A program made the translations under genes and the position numbers. The notes under the pieces were generated by a model. It made no database searches. It was not told where the DNA came from and was given only the letters and a program-made list of their open reading frames with translations. DNA of 64,000 nucleotides from positions 62,001 through 126,000 of the forward strand of contig QUOL01000010.1 of NCBI GenBank assembly GCA_009761415.1. Direction: 5' to 3'. Each line of letters starts with the position of its first letter. Position 1 is the stretch's first letter. The DNA comes from Sarcomyxa edulis (Eukaryota > Basidiomycota > Agaricomycetes > Agaricales > Mycenaceae). Positions 12,797 through 23,419 of the stretch are shown one piece after another.

Positions 12797-14193
12797 TCAT
12801 AGATTTGTAGCACGAGTACTTAATGTCCACTGCAAGGTAGCTTTCTTCCATACAAGTTCAACAGACTGTAGTATCACCTTTCGTTCTCCTGATTTCTGGT
12901 AAGGAGGAGGCGATCTTGAGAACATGGACACATTCTGCGAATGGTGCCGTGGACGCTCGCTTCCCTTCCCAAAGGCATATTTTTCGAGGGATCTGGCACT
13001 CTCCAATGCAGAGTGGTAAAGCAAAGTGGCGCGAGTTGTCGATGTCGATAGTCCCGCTAGACTTTCCGTATCATGAGCGGTTTCGGGGAGACCAGCGATG
13101 GACGAATTTGGCATCAATGGAACGGATGGTCCGGGAGAATTCCATTGGAAATCATTTGTGATGAGGGTCTTAGCCCCAGGAAGCAGTTGCAATTGTTGTC
13201 CGCTGGCTATGGGGCCGACGCCGCCAACAGTTTCTGCCATGTGTGGGTGAATGTGCGAGAATCTCGATGCCGTAGAGGGAGTCAGTGATATAGGGCCAAA
13301 GGGTTGTATGATAATTTGCTCTACATCTTGGCGTCGGCGACAGCACCTCAAGCAAAGCATGACGATAACAACAACTGTCAAACCTCCTGCAGCGCAACCA
13401 ACAGTAATGGCCGCGATACGATCACGGCTTGAAGATTGAGATAAAGAATGTATGATGGTAGACGTTGAAGAAGAAGCCGCAACGCTTGACATCGATTGAG
13501 TAGTTGAAGTCGAGGAGGATGGTGAACTGGATGATGGCGACGTCGACGAAAGAATCGAAGATAGACCGGAGATAGATAACGAGAAAGCATCATCTTCTTC
13601 AAGAACCGTATAACTGTATGGAGGTCATGTCAATCAATCGAGTGGAAGTGAAGCTTCGGTGTAAGCAGTCATACATGAAAGCGCCAACCACGACAAATTC
13701 CTTGTGCAATGATACCACAACCTCATGCATCCCATTTTCCAACCCGGTTCTCCCCCATACGGCAGTCGATTGAACGTTCTCGCCTCCAGTACCATAGGAA
13801 GGTAAATTATCGGTCATATTGATAACCTCTTTCGGTCCAGAGTCAACCGAGATTGCCGTATCGACTGGATATGGCCACAGAGGTGACATGTAGTAGATAG
13901 CAACTCCTGGAAATCAAGGACTGAGTCGCATAACACTTCACAATGCGATACTCCAGACGCTTACCATTAAACGAGAAAGTTGCCCGAGCAGTAGAGTCCC
14001 CGTTGTCACTGAGGCTATGACCTCCGCCGTAATCTAACGGAGACTGATGCAACGACGAAAATCCCCAAGATTCACGAGGAAAATAGTCGATTGCAGTCGT
14101 ATTCGTATCGTCGACTGTGATATTGCGAAGAGCCAAGGCTTTGTCTCCAGAAATGATGAGCACCAGGGAGACCACGAAGAGAGCCAGTCTCAT
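12797..14193 (-). CDS. Single-pass surface glycoprotein A with beta-sandwich-like ectodomain
   Basis: Three exons (14193-13965, 13906-13675, 13613-12797) give 425 residues. A signal peptide (MRLALFVVSLVLIISG) is followed by an ectodomain of about 140 residues containing RNITVDDTNTTAI, SPLDYGGGHSL and GVAIYYMSPLWPY and ending GAFIYTV. This resembles the galactose-binding-like ectodomain of a large agaricomycete membrane-protein family. A Ser-rich stalk follows, then one transmembrane helix (ITVGCAAGGLTVVVIVMLC), then a CRRR stop-transfer and a cytoplasmic tail with SPPPY. The function is not known; a cell-wall or glycan-sensing role is an inference from the layout. It is the close paralog of the next gene (14685-16334), with the same intron sites and an identical 232 nt second exon length. 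The tail here runs about 30 residues past SPPPY, unlike the paralog. Confidence 0.86.
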
Positions 14194-14684
14194 CGTCGAG
14201 TCGTGGATTGGTGGACGTTCCTCCTGGTCTCTCTGTTTTAAACGTGCGGATCAAGATATGAACACACGAACCTGCTATCCAACAAAATACAAGGTGTCAC
14301 TTGAAACCAAAATAATTTTTCAGCCATATGGTTATAATGACAACCGTTGTACTCGAACTGCATTCCTTGACGTCTGGGGCTTGACGCGCTTGACGTATGG
14401 AATTGTGTTGGCGATCCCTGGCTGTTCAAAGTAGAAAAGCATCACTGAGCAAACATATAGACGCCACAATCAGCAACTCTTGACGCTCAAGATATATCAA
14501 GCTCACAGCCATAAAATTCCGCGTGTATGGCACCTGTACATCAGACATCGAGGTTCTTTGTGCACTGATTACACTCGTTCTGCTGTAAATTGCAATACCT
14601 ATGACACAATGCCCACCCCGAAAAAAGCCCAACTATACTGAGATGTGACAGAGAAGTGATGCGACCTACAAGGAATGTGCCTAC
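14194..14684. other. Intergenic with conserved upstream element
   Basis: This is the promoter of surface glycoprotein A (minus) and the 3' flank of its paralog. No gene is seen. It includes the CCATATGG element annotated separately. Confidence 0.5.
14324..14331 (-). promoter_or_regulatory. CCATATGG palindrome, upstream of surface glycoprotein A
   Basis: The palindrome ends 131 bp before the ATG at 14193. The same palindrome, with further flanking identity (ATAAT and GTACTCGAA), sits 131 bp before the ATG of the paralog at 16334. Conserved spacing after duplication suggests a functional site. The binding factor is unknown. Confidence 0.4.
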
Positions 14685-16334
14685 CTATCTCTCTCTATAG
14701 TAAGGAGGAGGTGACGTTCGCAGCATGTGCGCGTTTTGTGTATCTGCGTCGAGCCCTTTCGGAAACTGTGTACGGATTTGCTGTCCACTCTCTGCAGGGA
14801 ATGTGGATGGCGAGATAAGCGGGTCGGATGGTCCAGGATGAGTGGTCCGAGGAGACTCTGCGATGAGCGTTCTTGCTCTCGAACGTGGGTGCCGTGATTT
14901 ATGAATGGTTATGGGATCACTAGAGGTTCCAAGAAGCATAAGAAGAGTCGATGATGCTGAACTCTGATCAGCATAGAGACCAGAATGTGTTGGTTGATTT
15001 TCCGTGAAAGCACGCGGTTGGAGACCGTCTGGATCCGAGCGCGTACAATATCTCTTATGGCGGCGATTAATGAGGAGAATAGTGACGAGAGTAATTGCCA
15101 CAGCCCCCGTGATACTAGTGATAGTGATAACTATTATACGAGTTGACAAATTGAGAGAAAGGGCGACACTGGACGATGTTGGGGAGGATGCAGTAGTAGT
15201 TGCTAAAGAACGGCCTGTAGAGGAAGTTGAGAGAGAGTGGGAAGGCGGAGTAAACTGTGCTGACGGCGATGACGAGAAAACGAGCGACGGATTAATAAAT
15301 GGCGAAGTAGATGACGAGGACTCAGAGGAGAAAATGTTCGATGAGCTCCTGGACGACAAACTACCGAAAGGAAAGTTAGATTGAGGAACATTGGACGGCG
15401 GACTGTTGAGAGGTGAACTGTCGGGAGGTGAGCTGTTCGGCAGTGAGTTGTTAGATGGGGAGATGCTGGCAGGTAAATCATCGGAAGGGTGATCATTGGA
15501 CGGGGGACCATTGGACACAGAAGTAGGTGATGGGGAGGGCAAAGAATTGGATGATGAACCAACATTCGAGGACGACGCAGAAGAGGAGGGAGATCCTGAT
15601 GAGGAACTCAATGAAAGAGACGGCGATGAGGACTGCGACGGAGACTGCGAGGGACTAGATGACGACGATGACTGCGTTGGGGAATCGGGTGATGGACCAG
15701 ACAACAACGACGGGGAGGCCTTATCAGGAGATGTTTCATCCTCGTTGGCAACAGTATAACTAGATAACGAGAACCATATAAGCCCAATTAAACCAATTCA
15801 AGTAACCTGATATAGGTGAACGTACATGAAAGCGTCAACCACCACGTAGTTGCTATACTTGGATACCACCACTGTATGGGGTCCATTAGTCAAACCACTT
15901 CTTCCCCAAACTACATTGGACTGGATATTCTCGAAGGTTCCGTCGGAGGCAGGCAGATTATCAGTCAAGTCGATTATCTCCTGAGGCCCGGAGTCTACTG
16001 AAATCGCTGAGTCGACAGAGTATGGCCAAAGAGGCGACATATAATAGATAGCAACACCTAACAATCTTGGGTCAATACAACGCGAAGTTTCTTGGTACAA
16101 TATTAACGGACCAGTGAACAAGAATGTTGCCTTGGTGGTGCTATCCCCATCACCGAGACTGTGACCTCCACCATAATCTAACGGAGAAAGATGTGATGCA
16201 GAAGACTCCCAAGCTCCGGGAGGAGTATAGGTGATCGCAGTGGTATCTGTGTCGTCAACTGTGATGTTACGAAAAGCCGAGACATGATACCCACGACCAA
16301 CGAGGAAGAGAGGTATGATGAGGGTCAGCTTCAT
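14685..16334 (-). CDS. Single-pass surface glycoprotein B (paralog of A)
   Basis: Three exons (16334-16112, 16057-15826, 15759-14685) give 509 residues. The start at 16334 places a signal peptide (MKLTLIIPLFLVGRG) first, in line with paralog A; an upstream in-frame extension of 12 residues is less likely. The ectodomain has RNITVDDTDTTAI, SPLDYGGGHSLGDGDSTT and GVAIYYMSPLWPY. It is followed by a very long low-complexity stalk rich in Ser, Pro and Asn (about 170 residues), which should be heavily O-glycosylated. The transmembrane helix is IIVITITSITGAVAITLVT, followed by RRHKRY. The tail ends with SPPPYYRER. The stalk is much longer than in A, so repeat expansion has separated the two copies. 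Intron 1 has a GTCCGT donor and is a multiple of three, so retention would not break the frame. Confidence 0.87.
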
Positions 16335-17690
16335 TGTGAGCCGAATAACGAGGTGGAGAATCCTCTGCAAGGCTTAGGCGCTGTGGGGTATAGGAAGAAT
16401 AGCCTCCATTTTGTGATATAGTCGAGCTGCATGTGCTCCAGCGTTGCAAGGCGTCAGTCAACTCCCATATGGTCATAATACCTGTCGTACTCGAAGCTTG
16501 ATGCGCATGAATTTTTGACGGGTATATCAGCTAGTATATTTAGACGCTCAGGACAACTGCGAAATCCGGGTCCGTGAATTGATTTTGAATGGAAGGAAGT
16601 AGAAGTGGCCAATCCATGTGGAAACCGACGCGATTCAAGAGACGATCGGAGCGAAGCCTAGAGATCGAAGACATGATAGATTGTGGCGTCTCAGATAGCA
16701 GCCTGACCAGTCTAAGTAGAATAGGAAGACATACCAAACTGTCAGTGAGGCGACGGAAGATGCGTCTATGCCTTATTTGTTTTCGAAGACCAGACGAAGC
16801 TCCATGACACTGGCACTCAAGTTTGGAGAGGACCCTGGTCAAGAGACCCATCACACATTTGCGATTCACTGACATTGGAGCTACACAGTGATCGATTGAT
16901 CAGCGGAAGGTGTATAATGCAATTTTCTGTGGACTTGTGCGCATTACATGGCAGCGGCGCTTTGACTGTCGGAAGACATCAGTGATCCTACAACTATAGC
17001 GACATATTTGAGATGAAAGACTTTCCTGATGCCAGATCCTGAGGCAAAGGAGTGAGCGTCGATGGTCAAGGCGGAACGTGAAAATTGAGGGAAAGTGTCG
17101 TTTATTTCTGAATTTCTAAAAATGAATCTAGATCGTCCTAGCACGTCAAAAGCATTTTACTGAACGATACAACACCATATGCATGCTTGTTGATAGGAAC
17201 CTTCCAGAGATCATCGAGCAGCTTGAGACAACAATGCACAGACTATAGAAATGGAAATGGAAGCCCACCACTATAGATCGTATTCTCCGCCACCACCACT
17301 GAACACAATTCGAGGTGAGCCACAACAATGAGAACGATAGAACGGTGCAAATGATAAACCTCCACGAGTGGAACTGCAGAATTGCGTACGAAGAGACGAA
17401 AGAGGATAATATAATTACTAAGAAAAGTAGAAAAAGGGAAACGAAGAGGAATGATGAATCAAAGTGTTCGATCGAGCAAGAGCATGCATATGGGAGTGAG
17501 GAGAGTGAGTATATCATACAGAAACGATTGAACAGTTCATGACGAACAACAGACAATAGCCCTCCCAAAGAGTCAAGGTCGAATGAAGGGTGGGATAGGA
17601 CAGAAAGATCAGCTGGAAGACAAAAGAGCAAATAAATAAAATAAACGATATTTCCACCATACATTTCAAGAAAACGGGTAGCGAGCGAGA
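16335..17690. other. Long gap without a recognised gene
   Basis: This holds the promoter of surface glycoprotein B (CCATATGG element at 16465-16472) and the presumed 3' UTR of the next minus-strand gene. The 182-codon hydrophobic minus frame at 17146-17694 lies directly after that gene's stop in T-rich sequence and looks like UTR rather than protein. Confidence 0.5.
16465..16472 (-). promoter_or_regulatory. CCATATGG palindrome, upstream of surface glycoprotein B
   Basis: It lies 131 bp from the ATG at 16334, exactly the spacing seen for paralog A. The flanks (ATAAT, then GTACTCGAA) are also shared, while the rest of the two upstream regions has diverged. Confidence 0.4.
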
Positions 17691-19526
17691 TCACTCATTG
17701 GCAACCTAGAAAAGCAAAGGCATCAAAAGATTAGCGGTAGATCACAACTTTAACAACTTTCGTGTACCTTGAGGACCCTCCTGTGATCACCTTCATCTTC
17801 CTCATCGCTCTCTTCGTGGTACCCTTGACCTTCTGGAGCCGAGGTGGCCGAGTAAGGGTTCGGCATCGACCCAGCAGGGCTGAGGCCATCACCATGACCA
17901 TGCGAGGAGCTACTATACCCTCCATACGCAGCATCATTGTCAGCCCCATCCTGAGGAACAGGCATATCCGGCGCATAAGCGTTGCCAATCGGAGCATTAT
18001 TATCAACTCTGAAACCCGGTTGATAATGCGACGCGTATGATTCTGCACTCTGCGGAGAATTGTAATCGGCCGGGGCAGTCGTTCCACCACTATACGCACC
18101 ATCCAAAAGACTCCTTCCTGCCTGGGATTGGTTCCTCGATAGATCATAATTTGATTGTGACGAGTTCGATTGGGATTGGGATGCCCCACGACTCATAGGC
18201 GCAGCAGCGACGCCTCCCATACCAGCAGCATCCAGTAAGTCATACTCGGGCCTGCCAGGGCCGTAGCCACCCGCGCCAGAGTAAGGGGTAGGTACAGGCG
18301 GTGGGACGTTGTACATGTCACCACGAGGCGGGCCAGCAAACGCTGGATAAGGACTCTGAGTTTCTCCGTAGCCGGGGTTGAATCCACCAGCTCCATATCC
18401 AGCCATTCCCATTCCATCTCCACCCATCTCCCTTTGACTCCTCGCTCGAGCGAGGGCACCAGCAGCACCGACTCCAGCAGCGCCGGCTCCTACTCCGGCT
18501 AGATAGGGATCGTAAGACGGGTGTTGTAACTCACTCATACCGTATGCTTCTTGCCCACCACCACCGATATGGCCCATTGGAGGCTGAGCGTAGGTGCCGT
18601 GAGAACTCACGTCGGAATATTCACCATAATTACCAGAGTTTCCGTAGTTGTGATCGCCGTCGAGATCATCGTCGGCGAATATGGGGGGATGAGCGGCAGC
18701 TGCTTCGCGTGCAGCTTCTGCGACGTCACGGTCGAACTTTTTAGCCCGACGGCGACGGAGAGCAACGGTGAGGATCGCGATGACGATGGCAACGACGATG
18801 ATGCCGACGACGGTGAATACGCCAGCTACGGCACCTTTGTTTTCGAAGAAGCTGAGGGTGATGTGAGCCTCTGCTTCCTTTAATATATGCGATATTACTC
18901 ACGTTCTACTGGAGGCACTTGCTGTTGAGCTGGCATTGACGGAACTTACGCTGGCTGTGTTAGTGACTACCGTAGTGCGAGTAACGGTGTTTCCTGCGGC
19001 ATCGGTAGATATGATCCTAGATGTGGAAAGACTGGTAGTAAGTGAAGCACTTCTACTCGAAGTACTCGTGGAAGAGGACGTGGACGAAGGTGTCGAAGAA
19101 GACGCCGAGGTAGAGGTGGGAGACGAGGTTGAGGTCGAGGCGGATGTGGAAGATGAAGAAGAGGATGCAGAAGTCGATGAAGAGGTAGTAGATGAGGATG
19201 TAGAGCTCGGGGTGCTCGAGGAAGTGGAAGTCGAGGTAGATGTTGGAGTGTCTGAGGTCGACGTCGAGGTAGGGGTACTAGTCGTAGGATCCACTGAGGT
19301 CGTAGTCTCAGTATCCGTAGTTGATGTCGCAGCTGTAGTCGATGTTGTGGTGACCTCTGGAATGCTACTAGCGACGCTAGATACAACATGAGCCGAAAAG
19401 TCTTTTCAGAGTTGTAACGGGCAGAGTCACCTTGTAGGTACAGCTAACGAGATCAATGGTTCAGTACAAGACGAGACATGGTTATGCTCATCGATGCTCA
19501 CCGGTATCAGAAGCACTGGTAGCCAT
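17691..19526 (-). CDS. Ser/Thr-rich single-pass membrane protein with long cytoplasmic tail
   Basis: Five exons (19526-19502, a 13-nt microexon about 19441-19429, 19376-18903, 18851-17768, 17705-17691) give 536 residues in one frame. There is no signal peptide. The first 160 residues are almost only Ser, Thr and Pro. They end in a transmembrane helix (GVFTVVGIIVVAIVIAILTV) followed by RRRRAKKFDRDVAEAAREA. The tail is Gly/Tyr/Pro/Ser-rich and ends RRVLKVANE, which comes from the tiny last exon. This is a basidiomycete family layout: mucin-like ectodomain, one helix, Arg-rich stop and disordered tail, likely at the plasma membrane facing the wall. Its role is not known. The two very short exons make automatic models unreliable here; phases agree at all four junctions. 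Confidence 0.82.
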
Positions 19527-20404
19527 GATGTTACAAGTCCTTTAGATTCGCTGTTGATGACAATAGGTGATTTTTTGTGTTTAGATGGACTGCAGCAAAG
19601 TCCATGCGAGAAAAGAGCGTGAATTCGTTGAACGCTGTGTCGAGTACAGCGTCGCAGAGGTCTGAAGCTAACGACTGAGAGTCGAGAGATGGAAGAGTTG
19701 TTCAAGAGACACAGATCTCCACTGCAGAAATCACAATTCAGGAGAATTCTATCTTCAGCCACCACGTGGGAGAAAAAAACAAAGAGGACCTCGTGGCAAT
19801 TCTCAGTGAGGCGTAAATGCCAAATCGACTCGATGTTATATAGCTATGCATCGCACAGGTCTGACCAACACAATAGACTAGAGCGACAGAAGATGAAACG
19901 AGCGTACGACTCGGGGACAAAAACCTGAAACAAGAAAACCGGCCAAATGTCAAAACCAAATGCTTGGGGATCATCTTCATCACATAGCGATGTGCTACAT
20001 CTCTTCCGGATTTGAGACGAGGATAGAAAGTAATCAACAATGATGATGGGTCGATATCTCGAGCAGTCCGCAAGATCACATACATAGATCAGAGTCCGGC
20101 TAATGCGTCGTGGGTGTACAGCAGTCATTCTCCAGCTTCAGGGTGTCGCACCTCAAGGTACCGTTGATTCAAGACCTGTCAGGGGATCAGGAAGATGATA
20201 CTGAAGTGATGGTCAAACAACCACTGCGCACGGTCGAGAAAGACGATGCCGATCAACACTGTCTGCCTTCGGGAAAGCACTGAAAGTCCGGGAAGTACAA
20301 AGGGATAATGATATTCTAAAAACGAATACGCTGAAATCATGTCTGCTGAGGATATATGAGAGCGATATTGAACATCGACGCGCGCGATACTCACCCTAGA
20401 GTAA
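19527..20404. other. Intergenic, no gene recognised
   Basis: About 880 bp lie between the start of the Ser/Thr-rich membrane protein and the stop of the small secreted protein. Short frames occur on both strands with no domain, signal peptide or splice continuity. Confidence 0.5.
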
Positions 20405-20922
20405 CTACCCCCTATGTTCCCAGAACCACATCAGAATCTTCCCTCGCTCAATCCATGGAAGTTCCTCCGGAGTCACCTTTCCAGAAAATTCCGGGGTTTC
20501 CTCTCCCGTGCAGGGAGCAGCTTGGGCGGGGCATGCACTCCCAGAGGAACCTAAGGCGTATACACCGTTGGTCTACGAGAAAGTCATTGAATCAACATTG
20601 AAGGAGAGATATACTATACAGCAGATCTACTCACCTTGTAATAACTACACGTATGAGGTACCGTATTCGTTTGCGGGACAGAATAACTGTAGAAGCGAAA
20701 CTATATCAGTAACATGTTGGGATACGTCGCAGTGATGATCACTCACACGCAATCAAAGACAGAATAGGGAGACGTGCTCAGCGGGACGTTGTTATCTGTA
20801 ATCAGAACATGGTCGTGTCCGTCGTTTGTCGGACAGGCGTATTCGCAAGTTGACGGGTCCTGCGCAAGCACCAAAGATACATACGAAAGGATCATCAAGA
20901 GATAAGATGCATAAGATATCAT
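20405..20922 (-). CDS. Small secreted Cys-containing protein 1
   Basis: Three exons (20922-20747, 20686-20635, 20572-20405) give 131 residues. The start at 20922 is chosen because it begins a signal peptide (MISYASYLLMILSYVSLVLA); the open frame upstream has no ATG. The mature part contains QDPSTCEYACP, then FDCVYSVP, CSYYK and GSSGSACPAQAAPC, eight Cys in all. The family resembles a common agaricomycete group of small secreted proteins built on CxYxCP, an xCxY motif and CxYY. Function is unknown; a wall, matrix or effector-like role is possible. The next gene upstream (21419-21924) is a paralog with the same two intron positions and the same 52 nt middle exon. Confidence 0.8.
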
Positions 20923-21418
20923 CACTAGTAGTCGTGGTCGTGGTCGTAGTCGCCCTCGCAGAAAGAACGGTGCTATCAAGTCGGTGTGACTTCCGGGTGG
21001 CTGACAGTGGGAATGATCAAGCCTTTGTAAGGGCAGCTGCCAGGTCAGTCTGAAGGTTAGCCACTCTTCAACCTTTTTGCCACTAGATTGTTACGAATAT
21101 GTCTCGGATGTGGGGACGACATGCCTCGGTTGATTTAGGAGAGTCTGAGACCTGAGAGAAAGAGGAAACATGAACCCGATATTTGTTCAAGAGGCAGTAA
21201 CCAAACTTTGTCCGTTTACTCAGAATCACTGACGTTCGAACGAGCATGGGTAACGATTAAACGAAACTACTAGGAATATTACTGAACATCTAGATATATA
21301 GTCCGACTCTACATCAACCGTCGAAATTGTAGATTGACACAGAGAGAGTGTGGTCACTAAAAACAGACACACATGAGCGAGATATCAGAGCGAGAAGAAA
21401 GGTACATACTCTGCACTA
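20923..21418. other. Intergenic between the two small secreted protein genes
   Basis: About 500 bp hold the promoter of secreted protein 1 and the 3' UTR of secreted protein 2. No further gene is seen. Confidence 0.5.
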
Positions 21419-21924
21419 CTAGAGATGTAACTTCAATCGCCGGTTCGCCCAGGCCACTTGTTTACTGCGTCCTCCCGTTCCACCGGAATCGGCATCAGGT
21501 TTCGAGGGATAGCTCATAGGCCGGAAAATTGAAGACCGTAGAGCTTGCGGTGTACAAGGACTGCCGACGTTCCCGAGAGCATAAAGGCCGTCATCCTGAG
21601 TAAAGAAACCTTTAACTCGACCCTCCGAGATGCGTGGGGGAAATGGAGTTTACCTTGTAGTAACTGCACCGTTGTGGCTTCAAACCAGAACGAGGTATTG
21701 AGTATCTAGAGTTGAATTGATGGGTCAGTGCGTTGGAGACGAACGAGTGGCGTGTCAGCTTACAGGCAGAAAAATATCGAAGAAGACGAGAGGTATGGCG
21801 GGAGTTCGCTGTCCGATGGTGACAACGGTAGCCCAGTTCGGTCGGTTAACGGACAAGAATATTCGGATGAAGGTGCGGCGAGTACAGCAGCGAAAAGAAA
21901 GATGAGCACATATAAGACGTTCAT
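21419..21924 (-). CDS. Small secreted Cys-containing protein 2 (tandem paralog)
   Basis: Three exons (21924-21764, 21705-21654, 21595-21419) give 129 residues. A signal peptide (MNVLYVLIFLFAAVLAA) is followed by SSEYSCPLTDRTG, then FFCLYSIPRSG, CSYYKDDGLYALGNVG and SPCTPQAL. The C-terminal third is basic and unlike that of paralog 1, so the two differ mostly after the last shared Cys. Exon 2 is 52 nt in both genes. A TATATA stretch at about 22044-22052 lies roughly 120 bp upstream on the coding side. Head-to-tail order with paralog 1 points to a tandem duplication. No function can be assigned. Confidence 0.78.
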
Positions 21925-23419
21925 AGTATCGGAGAGGCGAAAGAGTGGGGTCTTCGAACTATCGAAGTCTGGAAGTTAAGACGGTGGTGAACGCTGTGAC
22001 AGAGAACGAAGAGATATACTGGGCGAAAAAATGCCTCAGTGAAGTATATATGTGCAGCTCGCAGTGATGGAGATAAGAATCTCCGGGGAGATATGTACAC
22101 ATTTCGAAACTGTTGGTCTAGGTTAATTGGCAACAATAAATCTGGGGAACAAATTCAAGAGTCCTCGGCATAACGAATAGGCGTCTCAAAACGTGGAGGT
22201 TGATTCGCCGTCCGTTGATGCATCGAACTGTCCAAACACTCGTGAGATGAAATGATGAGAGTGAAAGACGAATTGAGAGAGTCATCTGGGGTAGTTAGAG
22301 GCAGATGACAGGGAGGGAGGAGGAGGTGATTGATGGGCGACAGGAGTCGGTTGTGGTGAAGTGCTTGTAAACGATCGAGTAAACCCCAAGGTGGTCTCCC
22401 GCTTTGATATAGTGACCCCCTAATGATCGAGCGCGCTCGATCACGCAACAGCTTGATATGGCGACCCGGGACATTATTGTGGCTTTGGCCTTGATAGGAC
22501 TGAATGGCGATGGCAGGTCCGGTGGCGCCCACGCAACGCCCACTGGCACGAGTTTTTCGTTCAGCAGGGAAATTACACAGAACAAGGTCACGGAACGAGA
22601 ATCCATCGTCGTTCAACGTAATAAATGTCAAGTGTTAGGTCCTTTGAGTGACGGTACATAGTAGAGAGGACTGGCATTCCCCTTCCTAGGTCCAAAGGCT
22701 ACAACACAGCTGCAAGTCCGAAAATTTTGATTAGACACCAGCGACCAAGTATTGCTAATGATATGGAACTCCAGATGGTACAATGGATGACAAGACGAGA
22801 CCCTTGGAAGGTGACATCCTGTTTAGGTGGATCACTTTATTGGCACGATGATATACGCGTTTGATTCGCGTCGATCCTTCTGTTCGAATGATCGATGGTA
22901 CGTACTACCCTTTCAGCAGATACGAGTAACAAAGTATAGCGCGTTTTCCACGGAAAGGACAAGGTCCGATTTTTGGGGTTGCTGAACGAAGGGGATCACC
23001 TGGGGGGGCAACTTGAAAGAAGGACTGTCACGACTCACGATTAGGGCGATAAATCTACGTACATGGGTCTGAGAAAAGGTGATTTGGCAGACACCATGCA
23101 AGGATAGACTTTCAGGTAGCTTGCGATCGAAGTATATCCGCTGGAGGAATGGAAAGAGGCCCTTGCGAGGCCCCAGAAAATGAGAGGAGGACCACAAGAC
23201 GCGAGTCATGGGATTTCGGCAAATGTTTGGGGAATTTGTACCAAAAGTATAAATCGCATAATTCCGTCCGATCGTGGGATATAAAAGGGTTTGTTGGTTA
23301 TCACTTGGACTCTCATTCCAACCTTTCATCTTCACCTCATTTTCTCTTGGATTTCAAGCAAAAGTCGACACCTTGAGCGTAGGGCGTTGCTCCCCATCAA
23401 CGTCAAACGAGATTTCACC
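21925..23419. other. Gap of 1.5 kb, no confident gene
   Basis: A 103-codon minus frame beginning with ATG at 22606 (to 22295) follows the secreted-gene pair in orientation and starts with a weakly hydrophobic stretch. It lacks the Cys pattern, so I do not call it a third copy. A good TATA box for the next gene lies at 23279. Confidence 0.45.
23279..23288 (+). promoter_or_regulatory. TATA box for the 23420 gene
   Basis: A GATATAAAAG sequence sits about 135 bp before the ATG at 23420 in otherwise mixed sequence. This is a plausible spacing for a fungal TATA with a moderate 5' UTR. Confidence 0.45.

Noticed and set aside
17146..17694. 182-codon hydrophobic minus-strand frame after the Ser/Thr-rich membrane protein gene
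   Set aside because: It starts at the stop of the upstream gene, lies in T-rich sequence and has no homologous blocks. It is better explained as 3' UTR.
18936..19391. 151-codon acidic plus frame opposite the Ser/Thr-rich ectodomain
   Set aside because: It is the mirror of a Ser/Thr repeat and has no start context or splice logic.
22295..22606. Possible third small secreted protein (103 codons, minus)
   Set aside because: It lacks the Cys pattern and a convincing signal peptide, so it was left unannotated.
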